Source: Mactromeris polynyma
Lineage: Eukaryota > Mollusca > Bivalvia > Venerida > Mactridae
Length of the DNA: 64,000 nucleotides
Reading direction: 5' to 3'
Assembly (NCBI GenBank): GCA_032209605.1
Contig: JASFXZ010000018.1
Span: 3,661,904-3,725,903 of the forward strand
Shown: piece by piece, positions 22,630 to 32,823 of the stretch
How the letters are laid out: the number at the start of each line of letters is the position of its first letter
Position numbering within the stretch: the first letter of the stretch is position 1
Program-made: the position numbers and the translations under genes
The notes under the pieces: model-generated
Told to the model about the DNA's origin: nothing
The model's database searches: none
The model's input: the letters and a program-made list of their open reading frames with translations, nothing else

Positions 22630-22711
22630 CTTATAATTCCAAATAGACTTTTGAAACGACCCCCAATGATGTTGTTTTCGTCATACACATCGTGACCTCA
22701 CACAGCGTCAA

Positions 22712-23008
22712 CAGAGGTGCGTTTTTTAGAGGTAGGAAAGATAGAATTCTACCTAGCGCTACGTAGGGAAAGTAGCGCTGCCGTTTCTTAGACGTAGGAA
22801 AAGTAGCCCCTATCTTTAGATAGGTAGCGTGATATGACAGTGCTAGCTTTGCTAAACAAAATGGCGTCCATGCGGAACAGTGTCGTCTGATCTGGCGGGC
22901 GCCATTTTATAGCTAGCGAAGCGCTCAAGCGTTTTTTAGACAGCTATCTTTTCTACATTGGCTAACTTTTCTCGCCTTCTTCCCCTACCTCTAACAATCG
23001 CACCTCTG
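22712..23008. mobile_element. MITE, 297 bp, terminal inverted repeats of about 30 bp
   Basis: The ends read CAGAGGTGCG...TTAGAGGTAGG on the left, with the near-exact reverse complement on the right (CCTACCTCTAA...CGCACCTCTG). AA flanks both ends, and the related duplicate upstream has a single AA at that point, which supports a 2-bp target duplication. Inner parts also pair imperfectly (ACAAAATGGCG against CGCCATTTTAT), so the unit approaches a full foldback. No coding capacity. Confidence 0.75.
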
Positions 23009-23439
23009 AATTCGTGGATAAATACACAAAAAGTACCGAGTTTAGCAGCCAAAACAACAGTTGAAAATAATTTTCAGACCATAACAAGAGCCATATTTGA
23101 TATTGACTATCAGTTATTAGTTCACGTCAATCATTTATTCCGTGTTCATAGTAGGCTAGTAATGCAGTTCAATGTCGCGCTAGATAAACATGACGGGTGA
23201 GCGCGCATTGGATGAAATTCTCACGTTAAAACGTCGATGAAAAAGCAGAAACTAGAATAGATAAACTAGTAAACATACCGGATTATAAATCCAGCGGGAT
23301 AATGGATTCTGTTCCATTAAATGTAAACAGGTAAATCAGGATTGATAACGGTAAAACATTCTCTTTTTTCACATACGTCACAGAATCTTCGCTTGAAAGT
23401 AGGATTATATACTAGTTTAATTTCGAATTTTATATAAAC

Positions 23440-23530
23440 CCGTCGGTATATTAGCGCAGTGGTCTTGAGAGTAGTAAAGTGTCTTCGTACATGTTTATCA
23501 ATATCCCAGTTCCAGGTTCGAATCATCCTG
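23440..23530 (+). repeat. tRNA-like SINE head
   Basis: Contains an A-box-like TTAGCGCAGTGGTCTTGAG and, about 45 bases later, a B-box-like CCAGGTTCGAATCAT, the two internal RNA polymerase III promoter parts. The acceptor and T stems do not pair, so it is not a working tRNA. Read as a tRNA-derived SINE head or tRNA pseudogene. Confidence 0.4.
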
Positions 23531-23589
23531 CCGTAAGATGTTTTCATTAAATTTATAATTTTCAAACCATGGAATGTATATTTATGTAT

Positions 23590-23700
23590 TTAAAAAATAG
23601 TTTTATGTTTATTTTATTTTATTATTTTTATTTTTTGTTTGTTCATTTTTTCTCTCTATTTTTTTCTCTCTTTTTTTTCTTTCTTTAAATATAATATTTT
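23590..23700. repeat. T- and CT-rich low-complexity tract
   Basis: Long runs of T with interspersed C and A, such as 'ttttattttattattttta' and 'tttttctctctttttttt'. No other content. Confidence 0.8.
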
Positions 23701-23737
23701 ATTATTCATTTCAAATACAATACATAATTTTTTACAA

Positions 23738-24495
23738 TTACATTTCAAAAGCGGTGTCAGTGTCGGAGTAGTCGGCAGCATCACTGGCAGTGTCGGTCTC
23801 TGAGTCGGTTTCAGTGGCTGTGTCAGTGCCCTCCTCATCAGTGACCTCAATAATACAATTATCCATGACCTCTTCACATGCTACGTCTGACCTGCGGAAA
23901 TTCTCCTCTACGTCCCGGACGTGGCGACAACATGCCTTCCAGTTGTCGGCTGTTACGGAGTAGATGGCATCCTGGGTTACAGCAATAAGTCTTTGACCCT
24001 TGGAGAAGGGGATCTTCAAAGACACGTCCGCAGACTTCTTCAAACTGTGGGTAGTGTGAACATAGGTTTCGTCAGTATAGACGATTGACCGGCCTTCCTC
24101 GCGATACTTCCTGATTTGACGGAGAAAGTTCACCGAGCCACCACCACGTCTGATCGCTCCATCAAAAGAGTTCTGGTGGATCCACATCTCTTCCACTCGA
24201 ACCCAATCTCCTTCAAAAGTCTCTTGAGAAAAGTGATCTGCCTTGGGAAGTCTTATCTTCTCACGCACAGCTTCTGCCTTTCTCAATAAGCTCATGGACT
24301 GTGCGTCGGATTAGATCCCTGTCAAAGCTGTCCACAACGTAACAGTATGATCGTTTCTTTCTTGAAGCCTGTGATGTAGCAGCCTCAGATCGCCAACACG
24401 TTGTCACGCTGCATCCAGTGTAATGGGCGGCTCTGTCAACGGCGTTCTGCAACGGGACCACGAGATCTCCTGCACGTTTTTCTTCCCTGCAAACC
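23738..24495 (-). pseudogene. DDE transposase pseudogene (IS630/Tc1-type) lacking its catalytic middle
   Basis: Minus strand. Behind an intron acceptor (tattttcag before 24495) the reading starts VCREEKRAGDLVVPLQNAVD, with an N-terminal helix-turn-helix-like part (HYTGCSVTTCWR, RKKRSYCYVVDSFDRDLIRR). A frameshift near 24265-24295 leads into ADHFSQETFEGDWV and then RSIVYTDETYVHTTHS, the segment around the first catalytic Asp of this family. After KGQRLI the frame jumps straight to the C-terminal piece (DNWKACCRHVRDVEENFRRSD). The block with the second and third acidic residues has been deleted without breaking the frame. The end is Thr/Asp/Glu-rich. A Tc1/IS630-like origin is my recollection of the motif pattern. 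The C-terminal 185 codons are intact, so a domesticated remnant is not excluded. Confidence 0.55.
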
Positions 24496-24879
24496 TGAAA
24501 ATATACAACACAGATTTTATAACAAATGGCTATACAATATTGCTAATTAAAAGCCATATATAACAAAACTAGTTTATACAAGTAATTCAACGACAATAAC
24601 CTTTAAAACGTTTCTGACGATCGACTTTGCGTTTGAATTCAAATTGTCCATAGTCAATAGCCTAAAATGTTAAAGTATATTCATATAACGATCAACTTAT
24701 ATCGTCGGAGTGCAATTTAAAACTGTTCGTTGAAAATCATTACTTTGATTTTTTATACTACATTCATGTACACATGCACGTGGAAATGGTGTAAATCGAA
24801 ATTCTTGTCAACGTATTAACGTGAAAACATTTTCGTAAAAAAAAGGATCTTACCAAGGACCGATCTCGGGAACTCCTGG

Positions 24880-24965
24880 ATGACACATCTTCCCTTGATC
24901 CACTGCGCTACGAATCCTACAGACAATTGTCGATCTTGAAATAGTTAATACCTAAACCCGTCTCT
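24880..24965 (-). repeat. tRNA-like remnant, minus strand
   Basis: On the minus strand 'gtagcgcagtggatcaag' resembles a tRNA A box and 'gagttcccgagatc' a degenerate B box. Sequence between them does not fold as a tRNA. It ends in a good splice donor (CCTTG followed by GTAAGA), so it could alternatively be an exon of the neighbouring transposase remnant. Confidence 0.3.
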
Positions 24966-25059
24966 TCGCATCAATAACTATATAACCTGCTTTACCCGTA
25001 AGAGTGTTATTGTAACAGTTTATTGTTTGTTTTGATATTTCACCTTATCCCGACAGATT

Positions 25060-26470
25060 TATACTTATAAACATGGAATACGTGCTTCTAAGAGAATACT
25101 ATAGCGAGTTGATAACACGTTTTGTGAAACCGAAAGAAATGGTCGCAAAATCAGATGACTAAGATTAGATTAAATGCTAGCTAATTTACGTAATGTTTGC
25201 TTGTTGTCATGCAATATATATCATGCCAACAACAAATTCTTCGTGCTGCCGGTAGCAATAGATTCGTTATTGAACGGAAGGATTCTGAATCAACAAAGTA
25301 TGTTTAGGAGGAATGTAATGGAATATTATATCTACTCTTATTTACACCGTCTGTCAAGTGAGGCGTTTTATCCATAAATAACGATGTAGCTAATAGTACC
25401 TCGATCTAAATTTGTTTCTAAAATATGTGTTGCTTGAGAAAAAATTGCACTCAACTTGTTCATATAGTTTACCTTAGATTTAGGTCGAAAGTAGTTCCGT
25501 CAATGAAATTTGGACGTTCATACATGTGTTAACGCCCCCGATTAGCCAATCAGAATACAGATTTTTGCTAAGTTACGTCATTATTACAATGATATTTCGA
25601 CGTGCATGCATGCGTAAACGCCTCCGATTAGCAAATCAGATTGCAGATTTTTGCTGAATTGGAATTATTACGTTATAAACGGTACTGTGGTGAAGTACCA
25701 GGCCACACTATGAAGATATGTCCGGTGAACGCGCGCCGGATGAGATTCTCACATTTAAAGCCTTTATGAATGGAGATACCAATTAGAAACTAGAGCAGAT
25801 GAACTGGTTGACTTATCGGAGAGACTAGTGTGTACATGAATCTAACTCATCACAGTTCAGCGTAACTATCTGACAACACGTATATACGCTGGTATTCAAT
25901 CTAATCTTAGTCATATGATTTCCGCAATGTCTTTCACGTGTTATAAACAGCATATAACATTCTCTTAGAAGCACGTATTATATGTTTATACGAATTCCGA
26001 TAAGTCAACCAGTTCATCTGTTCTAGTTTCTATTTTAAATATTGTGCTTATCAAAGACATACTCGCGTAGTTTTAAGTATGTAACAGTCCACAGTCATCT
26101 GCATAATTAGGTCGACAGACAATATGCGCAGTCATGATTTTTCAAGTAGTGCATGGTTGAAATGTATTGTGGACTCAAATGTAAGAAGTACGCCCTTCAT
26201 TGAGGGAAATTAATGCTTCGTGCAAATTAAGAAAATATTTACTTTCTTATTGCGTTTAAATTGCCTCAAAATCAGATGACTAAGATTAGATTAAATGCTA
26301 GCTAATTTACGTAATGTTTGCTTGTTGTCATGCAATATAAATCATGCCAACAACAAATTCCACGTGCTCAAATGTAAGAAGTATGCCCTTCATTGAGGGA
26401 AATTAATACTTCGTGCAAATTAAGAAAATATTTACTTTCATATTGCGTTTAAATTGCCTCAAGGGATTGA
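25060..26470. repeat. Shuffled cluster of direct and inverted duplications with short broken ORFs
   Basis: Four relationships are visible. (a) 25148-25245 is repeated directly at 26270-26367. (b) 25070-25165 recurs inverted at about 25890-26010 (shared 'atacgtgcttctaagagaat' and 'actaagattagatt'). (c) 25790-25824 and 25997-26031 are inverted copies. (d) about 26172-26268 is repeated at 26369-26463. A short frame starting near 25074 reads MEYVLLREYYSELITR and stops after 29 codons; its inverted copy keeps YVLLRE with changes. Another module, (M)SGERAPDEILTFK at about 25719, recurs diverged at 23190. These look like pieces of an unnamed transposon gene scattered by rearrangement. Confidence 0.6.
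25500..25670 (+). repeat. Diverged tandem duplication of about 88 bp
   Basis: 'ggacgttcatacatgtgttaac...gattagccaatcag...cagatttttgct' is followed directly by 'cgacgtgcatgcatgcgtaaac...gattagcaaatcag...cagatttttgct'. The first unit contains a CCAAT box on the plus strand; whether it belongs to a promoter cannot be told. Confidence 0.6.
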
Positions 26471-27539
26471 CAAAATCAAAAATGAAGAATATAACGGTTT
26501 TATTAACCGCGAACGTATGAATATATTACTTGGACGATAACATTTCAAAATAGGTGTATTGAAATGTTCGTGTTTGTCCGAAAGCTTGACGGAAAAAATG
26601 CCGCGGTTCTATTTTGATACAAACGTAAATCAAACAGCAGTTAAAGCTTTATGCACAAGTCGATTTCCGTTCCCAAATTGACATGGATCGGTCATGATAG
26701 TTATAGGGCTAGGATCCTGAACATTCTGGTGGAGTCAACATTCCTGCTATACATAGATGCTGCATAGGCTCGTACACCTGGAAAAAGGTTTTAGCAAATG
26801 CCCGTTTTTTAATGTATCAATGTGCTGCTATTAATTAAATGCCCTTTGAAAAATGAGCAAAAAAACGTCAGTTTATTGTACTATCATAATAAACATAACG
26901 TCAAGGAATAATTAAATAACAAAGTGGAAACTCGGAAAGAAATATAAGTCACTAGTTTATTTGGAGGGCAAAACAAGGCAAATATTTACTCGAAATCAGT
27001 TACTGACAAGCATTGTCATGTTGTGTACGCGAATGCATCTTCAATTGTTATTATGGTATCCAAGCTCAAACAATGACACAAGCCTCCACATGAACTCACA
27101 ATGTCAGTATCTGGTGAATGTCCCAGTTACCAGAATACCAACCTTCCTCCTTATGTACAGTGTGAAACGTTAAAATTGACGTTGAAGATTTATGTTCCCT
27201 TCCTGGTGCAATGATTCAATTCAGATCAAGTTTGTACATGAATACATTTAGACTATTAATGATGTTGTAGAACGGCGTCAGTAGTAAGGCGGTTTTAATG
27301 AGTACTACTCGAAAGCGAAAGCAGCAGAAATTATTGATTATATATTACACGTTCGTGTAAATAGAGCAGATTCTAGATATACTTTTATACCTGGATATAC
27401 AGATAATAAACTAATCAAAGGAACGAGCATTTGATAGTGATATCACTTTTATTGCGATTACTGTGTATGAACAGTCACGATTTATTTCATATATAACAAT
27501 ATGTCGATGATATTCGAAGAAAATCAGGTTATTAGAATG
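26471..27539. other. Stretch with no gene recognised
   Basis: A frame at 26961-27173 (+) has no motif or splice context. No terminal repeats seen. Confidence 0.4.
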
Positions 27540-27965
27540 GTGTGTGTCGTTGGGCGAGCGGGCGGGCGTCAAACTGGGGGTTTCCGGCGAATAACTTTAG
27601 TTTCGTTGATCATAGTGTAACCAAACTATGTATTGTATAGTAAGAACATGTGGAGAGCTCGCTTGAGATTGCTTCTCGGTTTGTTCCGTCCAAGGTCAAG
27701 GTCACTTAAAATTTAAAAAATCAGTTTCCAATTAATATCTTCGTTATGCGTGGGTGTATTGACATCAAACTTGGTGTATAGTTGTTGCATATATATATAT
27801 AATATATCTAAGTGTGAGTGTGTGTATGCATGTATCACCTACGGCACCTTTGCAGCATTGATGATCATCATGTATTCATTATACAAATTGAGTCTTGGTT
27901 ACAAATAACTAGGTTGAAAACCTGGTTTGTGGGCATTGCCCATTTCTTGTTTCATTTAAGACTAC
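27540..27965. repeat. Dispersed repeat of 'ggtcaaggtcac' type
   Basis: Contains 'gggcgagcgggcgggcgtc', 'tccgtccaaggtcaaggtca', 'tgacatcaaacttggtgta' and 'gggcattgcccatttcttg'. These phrases recur in degenerate non-coding repeats that I associate with bivalve genomes; compare 50000-50215. Family name unknown to me. Confidence 0.45.
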
Positions 27966-28634
27966 TTTGACTGTATTTATATTTTATCCTGATAAGCTCG
28001 TAAGTGAACAAAACCATTCTACTTGACATTATACATGCACCATTATGCTTTAAGTGTATTTTTCAATAATGTAACATCATTTAACAATACAAATAATATA
28101 TCATCAAACTGAATCCACTTAATATTTATGAAAATTTGATGACTCATATAATTGTATTCACATAAACAGTGTCATTTTTTTTATGCCGGAAATGCGTTAT
28201 TTATGTCCATTTTTGCAAGAACGAAACACTTGTATATTCAAGTTCATATCAAATCAAACAACTACTTGCTCCTGCAGTGATGGGAGGGATGCATATGCAT
28301 TTCGTGTGGTCAATTAGTTTGATATGGGTATTTAAGAGTGCAGGTATATAAATGATTTCTAATATTCGTTCGTAAGGTTTTCCAGGTACCTTATTATGTT
28401 ACTTGTAATAAAGAACCATGTCTACCTTACAATAATGATAATGTCCTCTTTATCAAATATGTTTGTATTACTACATTCCTCTTCTGTATTATATGTATTA
28501 TACATTATATGTACAAGTCAATGTGCATTATTTTTTCAAATGTGTACAAAGTATATTGTTCTGTTACTATTAATGTCATTTTGTCAAAGGTAATTCCGAC
28601 AGTTCATAGGCTGTCAATCGCTGTATGATTCTAG
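27966..28634. other. Stretch with no gene recognised
   Basis: Short hydrophobic open frames (28169-28351, 28396-28593) are what AT-rich DNA yields by chance. No splice or domain support. Confidence 0.4.
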
Positions 28635-28985
28635 TTGTGTTTAGATGTATGTTAGTTTCCCTTTCCCCTATGCTATTCTTTCGCTGTATGTGGTGTTCAT
28701 GTTCATGTTCCCCACATTCGGCCTATTGTGTCCAGCTATTTTGGCTTGTCATATGATGTATTCCATCGATTAAATCCCCCCGTTTGTCCTCTTTGATTCT
28801 CCTTAGTTATCCCTTATGGTCGGCCAGGCCATTCCTTGTGCCCCTGTTCCCTTAGTATTTACCCTTACGCCTCCTCAAATGGCTTATGGACTGTTGTTTC
28901 CCGGAGGTCTGTGTGGGTAGTCATTGTCTCATGTTAGTGGCGTTCCCTGTAGAAACGTATTCTCTCTATCTTTAAAGCAGTTGAT
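28635..28985 (+). repeat. Dispersed repeat R1, long copy
   Basis: Same block order as 18885-19272: 'ttttggcttgtcatatgatg', 'gattctccttagttatcc', 'ggccattccttgtgcccc', 'acgcctcctcaaatggc', 'ttgtttcccggaggtctgt' and the tail 'attctctctatcttt'. Confidence 0.6.
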
Positions 28986-29925
28986 ATATCCGGGGTATCT
29001 GGGAAAAATGTTTAGCTAACAGTGCTGGAATAAGTACTGACGTTAACGAAGCACAATCACTGTTTGTCTTCAATTTAGACCATCAGAATCCGTATGGTAT
29101 CTGCAAAACGTTAGGAACTGAGGAGATGCAGGGATAAACATGTAAGGAATGAATATTACTTACGCGTGTTTTTTATTTCCTTTTTGTAATTTGTACTCGC
29201 TCTTATAGCGCGCTTCCTTGGACTATACTGGTACTGTGTATGTTTATTACTATGTATGTACGTTTCTTAATCTCCGACACTGGAGGAAATAAAGGTAGCC
29301 AGCACTTTTAGATACATTTTATTTTTATCCAACCCGTTACTAAATGATGAATTTTCTGGAAGATTTGCATATTAAAGCTTGAGACAAGGATGAGACCGGA
29401 GTGCAACATATTTAGTCGAGTTGTACTACTCCTAAATTGCACGAAAATACTTACAAGTAAATGATTAAGTAAATTATCAGCAGTGTACTTACGTATGTTA
29501 TGTACTTAGCTGATCATTGGTAAAAAATGCAGTTCATAGACATACTAAGAAAGCATATGTACATAGTTAATAGAAATAACATGCCAGTCGTTCAACCTAT
29601 TTTCATTACTCAGTATATCACCTTTTTAAAGCACTGTTCGTGAAAGGTATTTAAATATCATATTTAAGTATGAAACTAAGCAAATGATCGTACTTAAGTG
29701 TATTTAATAAACTTAAGTAGTTTAGTGAAATATAAGTCAGTTGATAGTATACAAGGTTTGAATGTATGTATGATTATAATTTCGTTAATTATTGTTAATT
29801 GTAATTGTTCAGGAATTTGCAATTTCCCGGACTGTGACATTCCATATGTTTGTATTATGTTAAGAAATAAAATAATCGGATATCAGTGAAATAGACCGCA
29901 ATGGATTGGGATTTAGGCTTTACAA
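28986..29925. other. Stretch with no gene recognised
   Basis: AT-rich; frame 29698-29889 (+) has no supporting feature. Confidence 0.4.
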
Positions 29926-29929
29926 ATAT

Positions 29930-30420
29930 CTTTAAACTTTTATTCTACTGACACATAAAATAAACACGTTACGTTTGTTTTCAACTATACTGTAATAGTG
30001 TGTTCAGTATTGCATTAATGATGCATTGTAGTTAATTGTGCAATTGCTTAGTGGAACAAGTTCTGCTTACCCCCACTCCATGGTGATTTTGAATGCATTG
30101 AATTAATTTACAATATGTAATGTGAATATCTAGGATCAAGTAAGTTTACGCAGAACTTCACGAAGTCAAGTCAACATGATTTACAATAGCGTCCGAAAAT
30201 TCAAGAATTTCCGCTAAACCGTTCATTTAAAGAAAATTCGTTTTTTTTTAAATTTATGTGCATGTATCGCAGGTAAACGTAAACGTAAACATTAAAACCA
30301 CCGAGACTTTACTTTTAGTAAATTTTATATATTGTCGGATGTGGTTTTTTGCATGTAATGTTACTAAAAACACGTTATGTTATATGATATCAGGCCGCTT
30401 GCAACGACTTGTTTACGTCC
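29930..30420 (+). pseudogene. Decayed duplicate of the WAP gene's 5' intron and exon border
   Basis: About 29950-30100 matches 32040-32200 ('acgtttgttttcaactata', 'aattgcttagt.gaaca'). About 30225-30400 matches 32595-32803 ('aaagaaaattcgt', 'ttttgcatgta..gttacta', 'gttat...atatcag'). In the working gene that last acceptor opens the coding exon. Here it is followed by sequence with no ATG and no Cys-rich frame. So only the 5' non-coding part of a duplicated gene remains. Confidence 0.6.
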
Positions 30421-30475
30421 TTAAAGTAGGACAGTTAACATTCGTAAATAAAGATTATGCGGCGTAAATTAACAA

Positions 30476-31900
30476 AAGTGACTAACGTTTTGTCGTCAAG
30501 CCAAAATTATTCCGATGCTTTTAAAAGTGTGGTAATTTAAGGCCATTCACACAGCTGGTCGACGCGGAATCTGCGTACATTTAAAATGAATCATCTCGTT
30601 ACTAGAAAACTCGCCATAGTATTTGTAATACGTATCAGTACAATCATCCACGAGAGAACATGCATTTGATTAAAACGAGTTAATTCGGTCATGTCTTGTA
30701 ACACAAGCAAGTCTGTAAAATAATGATAAATATGTTATTGCAATCGTACAAAAAAACGATCTTCTCATGAATTACTCGAAAACAACAAAAATCTATGACA
30801 CCAAAATATGAATATTAGTATTTATTTTCCCGTTGTGAAAAGGTGAAAGCGACAATTTATTAACCTGTTTTCGTGGTAGGACCTATTTATCATAACAAAT
30901 GTTCATGACCAACAGCATGGTTTAATTGCTCGAGATGTGGTTGTTTAAATTTGTTTTTATCATGTCACTCAACAGACCATATAGGTATATTGTTTTTGTT
31001 TTGGCGAATGATATTTTATTTTTCATCCTGATACAAACGGAAATAAAATTAAGTTAAAGTTGCCTCCATTTATCCAGTTATACTCCAAAGTCACAGTAAC
31101 TTTATATAACAAAACCACTGTCTGCTGAATAAAAAGAGCGCGATTTTACTTAAATGATCCTCAAAATTAATGCTCTTAGATGTACTAGTCATGATGACCT
31201 CTATTTATTTTGAGCTCACTGCGACAAAGGTCAATGTCACATTGAACGTTAGCTCAAAAATTAATTTGCTCAATAACTCGCTGAACTATGATGGACTTAC
31301 TTGGTATACTCAGCGGTTATGTGTCATTAATTCCCTTTTTAAATCACTGTTTTAGAGGGAAAGATCACATTGGTTTTATCAGTTTCTGAATTATTTCTAG
31401 CGAAAAAGACAACATAACCTGTGTAAGAAGAGACTAGTGTATTTATGATAATTCCCCTCGTGATACTTATTTTATTCACTTACGTCGGCATCAGAACTTT
31501 CTTCGATCATATTTTCCTCTGCGATGCTTTTGTTTACAATGTATTCACGCGTTGTATTAAATTGTGATACAAATATTATTTAATTTATATTATATATATA
31601 CATCTAACTTATATTTTCTCTTACATGTATCATTCGTTCTGTAAAGCAAAAATGGGCTCATGAACTGTTTGGGCCGAAGCTCTTCGTGTAACAAAGTAAA
31701 ACACATGTGTTGGTTTACTCTATCATAAACTAAAACGCCAAAAACGAATGTGTTTCGTTATAAGTTTCGCCCAGTATAGGTAGTTTTCTAACTAGAGATT
31801 ATATATTTCTTAGAAGTCGGTGTAAACATTAAAAACCTTGTCGTCACATCGTGTAAGCAATCATTTAAAGTACGTAAAGGATGACAGCTTACGGATGTTG
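30476..31900. other. Stretch with no gene recognised
   Basis: AT-rich, no terminal repeats or exons seen; the last 200 bases are probably promoter sequence of the WAP gene. Confidence 0.4.
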
Positions 31901-31927
31901 GCACAGAATGTGTTTCCCATAACCGAG

Positions 31928-31999
31928 TATATAAGCGAATCCATGAAGTGAAGTTTATTCATAACGAAGTTCGAAGTCGGAGAAACACATTGACTGAAG
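31928..31999 (+). promoter_or_regulatory. TATA box and non-coding first exon of the WAP gene
   Basis: TATATAAG at 31928-31935 is followed at a normal distance by a purine-rich leader. That leader ends at a good splice donor (CTGAAG, then GTATGT at 32000). The matching acceptor (ATATCAG) is at 32797-32803, so transcription probably starts near 31960 and an 804-base intron lies in the 5' UTR. Confidence 0.55.
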
Positions 32000-32223
32000 G
32001 TATGTAAAACATATATCTATAAACGTTTTTAAACTGACACTTTAGCCAAACACGTCACGTTTGTTTTCAACTATAATGTTAGTAAGTGCTACAGTATTAC
32101 ATTAATGAAGCGTTAGAGTTAATTATGCAATTGCTTAGTAGAACATAATATCTGGTTACCCCCCCCCCCTCCCTTGATGAGTTTTAACGCATAACTTAAT
32201 GTAAGTCAAGGCAACGTAATGTA

Positions 32224-32579
32224 TAGTCCAGCCACGGACGTCCCATCTCTGAGGTAGTTCGATCAGCAACTATAGTGACTTTGGTGACTATGGTTGGATG
32301 ATAAAACTATGTCTAGTTCATCTATGGTCTAGTTACTCTGGTCACTCTTCGAACTTGGAGGTTTGAATACTATATAGACGTGTTCCGAACATTAACTATT
32401 GTTCAACCACCGATTTAGTACGGTTGAACTATAGTCGATATTCGGAACACCTCTATAGGATTTTCAACCCTCCAAATAAGAGTGACCAGAGTAACTAGAC
32501 AATAGCTGAACTAGACTGTATTGTCGCTGTACGAAGACGCGTGTAAAAGTCGGAGTACAGAGACACGTATGCGGGGCTA
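32224..32579. mobile_element. Short DNA transposon M9, copy 1, with 9-bp target duplication and internal hairpin
   Basis: Ends TAGTCCAGCCACGGACGTC...GTATGCGGGGCTA. The flanks CGTAATGTA (32215-32223) and CGTAATCTA (32580-32588) match at 8 of 9 bases, a target-site duplication. The same two ends bound 40828-41659. The middle is a long inverted repeat: about 32312-32405 pairs imperfectly with 32425-32520 (GTTACTCTGGTCACTCTT against AAGAGTGACCAGAGTAAC). A 9-bp duplication is typical of Mutator-like elements. Non-coding; lies in the 5' UTR intron of the WAP gene. Confidence 0.75.
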
Positions 32580-32823
32580 CGTAATCTACGTGATAGATCA
32601 TTTATTAAAAGAAAATTCGTCTGCTTGTATTTTGTTCAGCTTTTTTTTGTGAATGTATCGTATTTATATGTAAATATGTAAAGATGCCGAGAAACCAGAT
32701 CAGTTACTTGTTTAAGTAAAGAAATTAAATTGTATACCAAATATATGCTCAGATGAGTTTATTTTGCATGTACGGTTACTAAGAACAAGTTATGTAATAT
32801 CAGGCAATCAAGTGATCGAGATA

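Larger units (their letters stand above)
22340..23115 (+). repeat. Diverged tandem duplication, second copy split by a MITE
   Basis: Copy A (about 22350-22540) and copy B (about 22625-22711 continued at 23009-23110) share 'ttaatccttataattc', 'cacacagc.tcaa', 'aaaagtaccgagtt' and 'cagaccata'. Copy B is interrupted by the 297-base element at 22712-23008, so copy A preserves the empty site. Confidence 0.65.
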
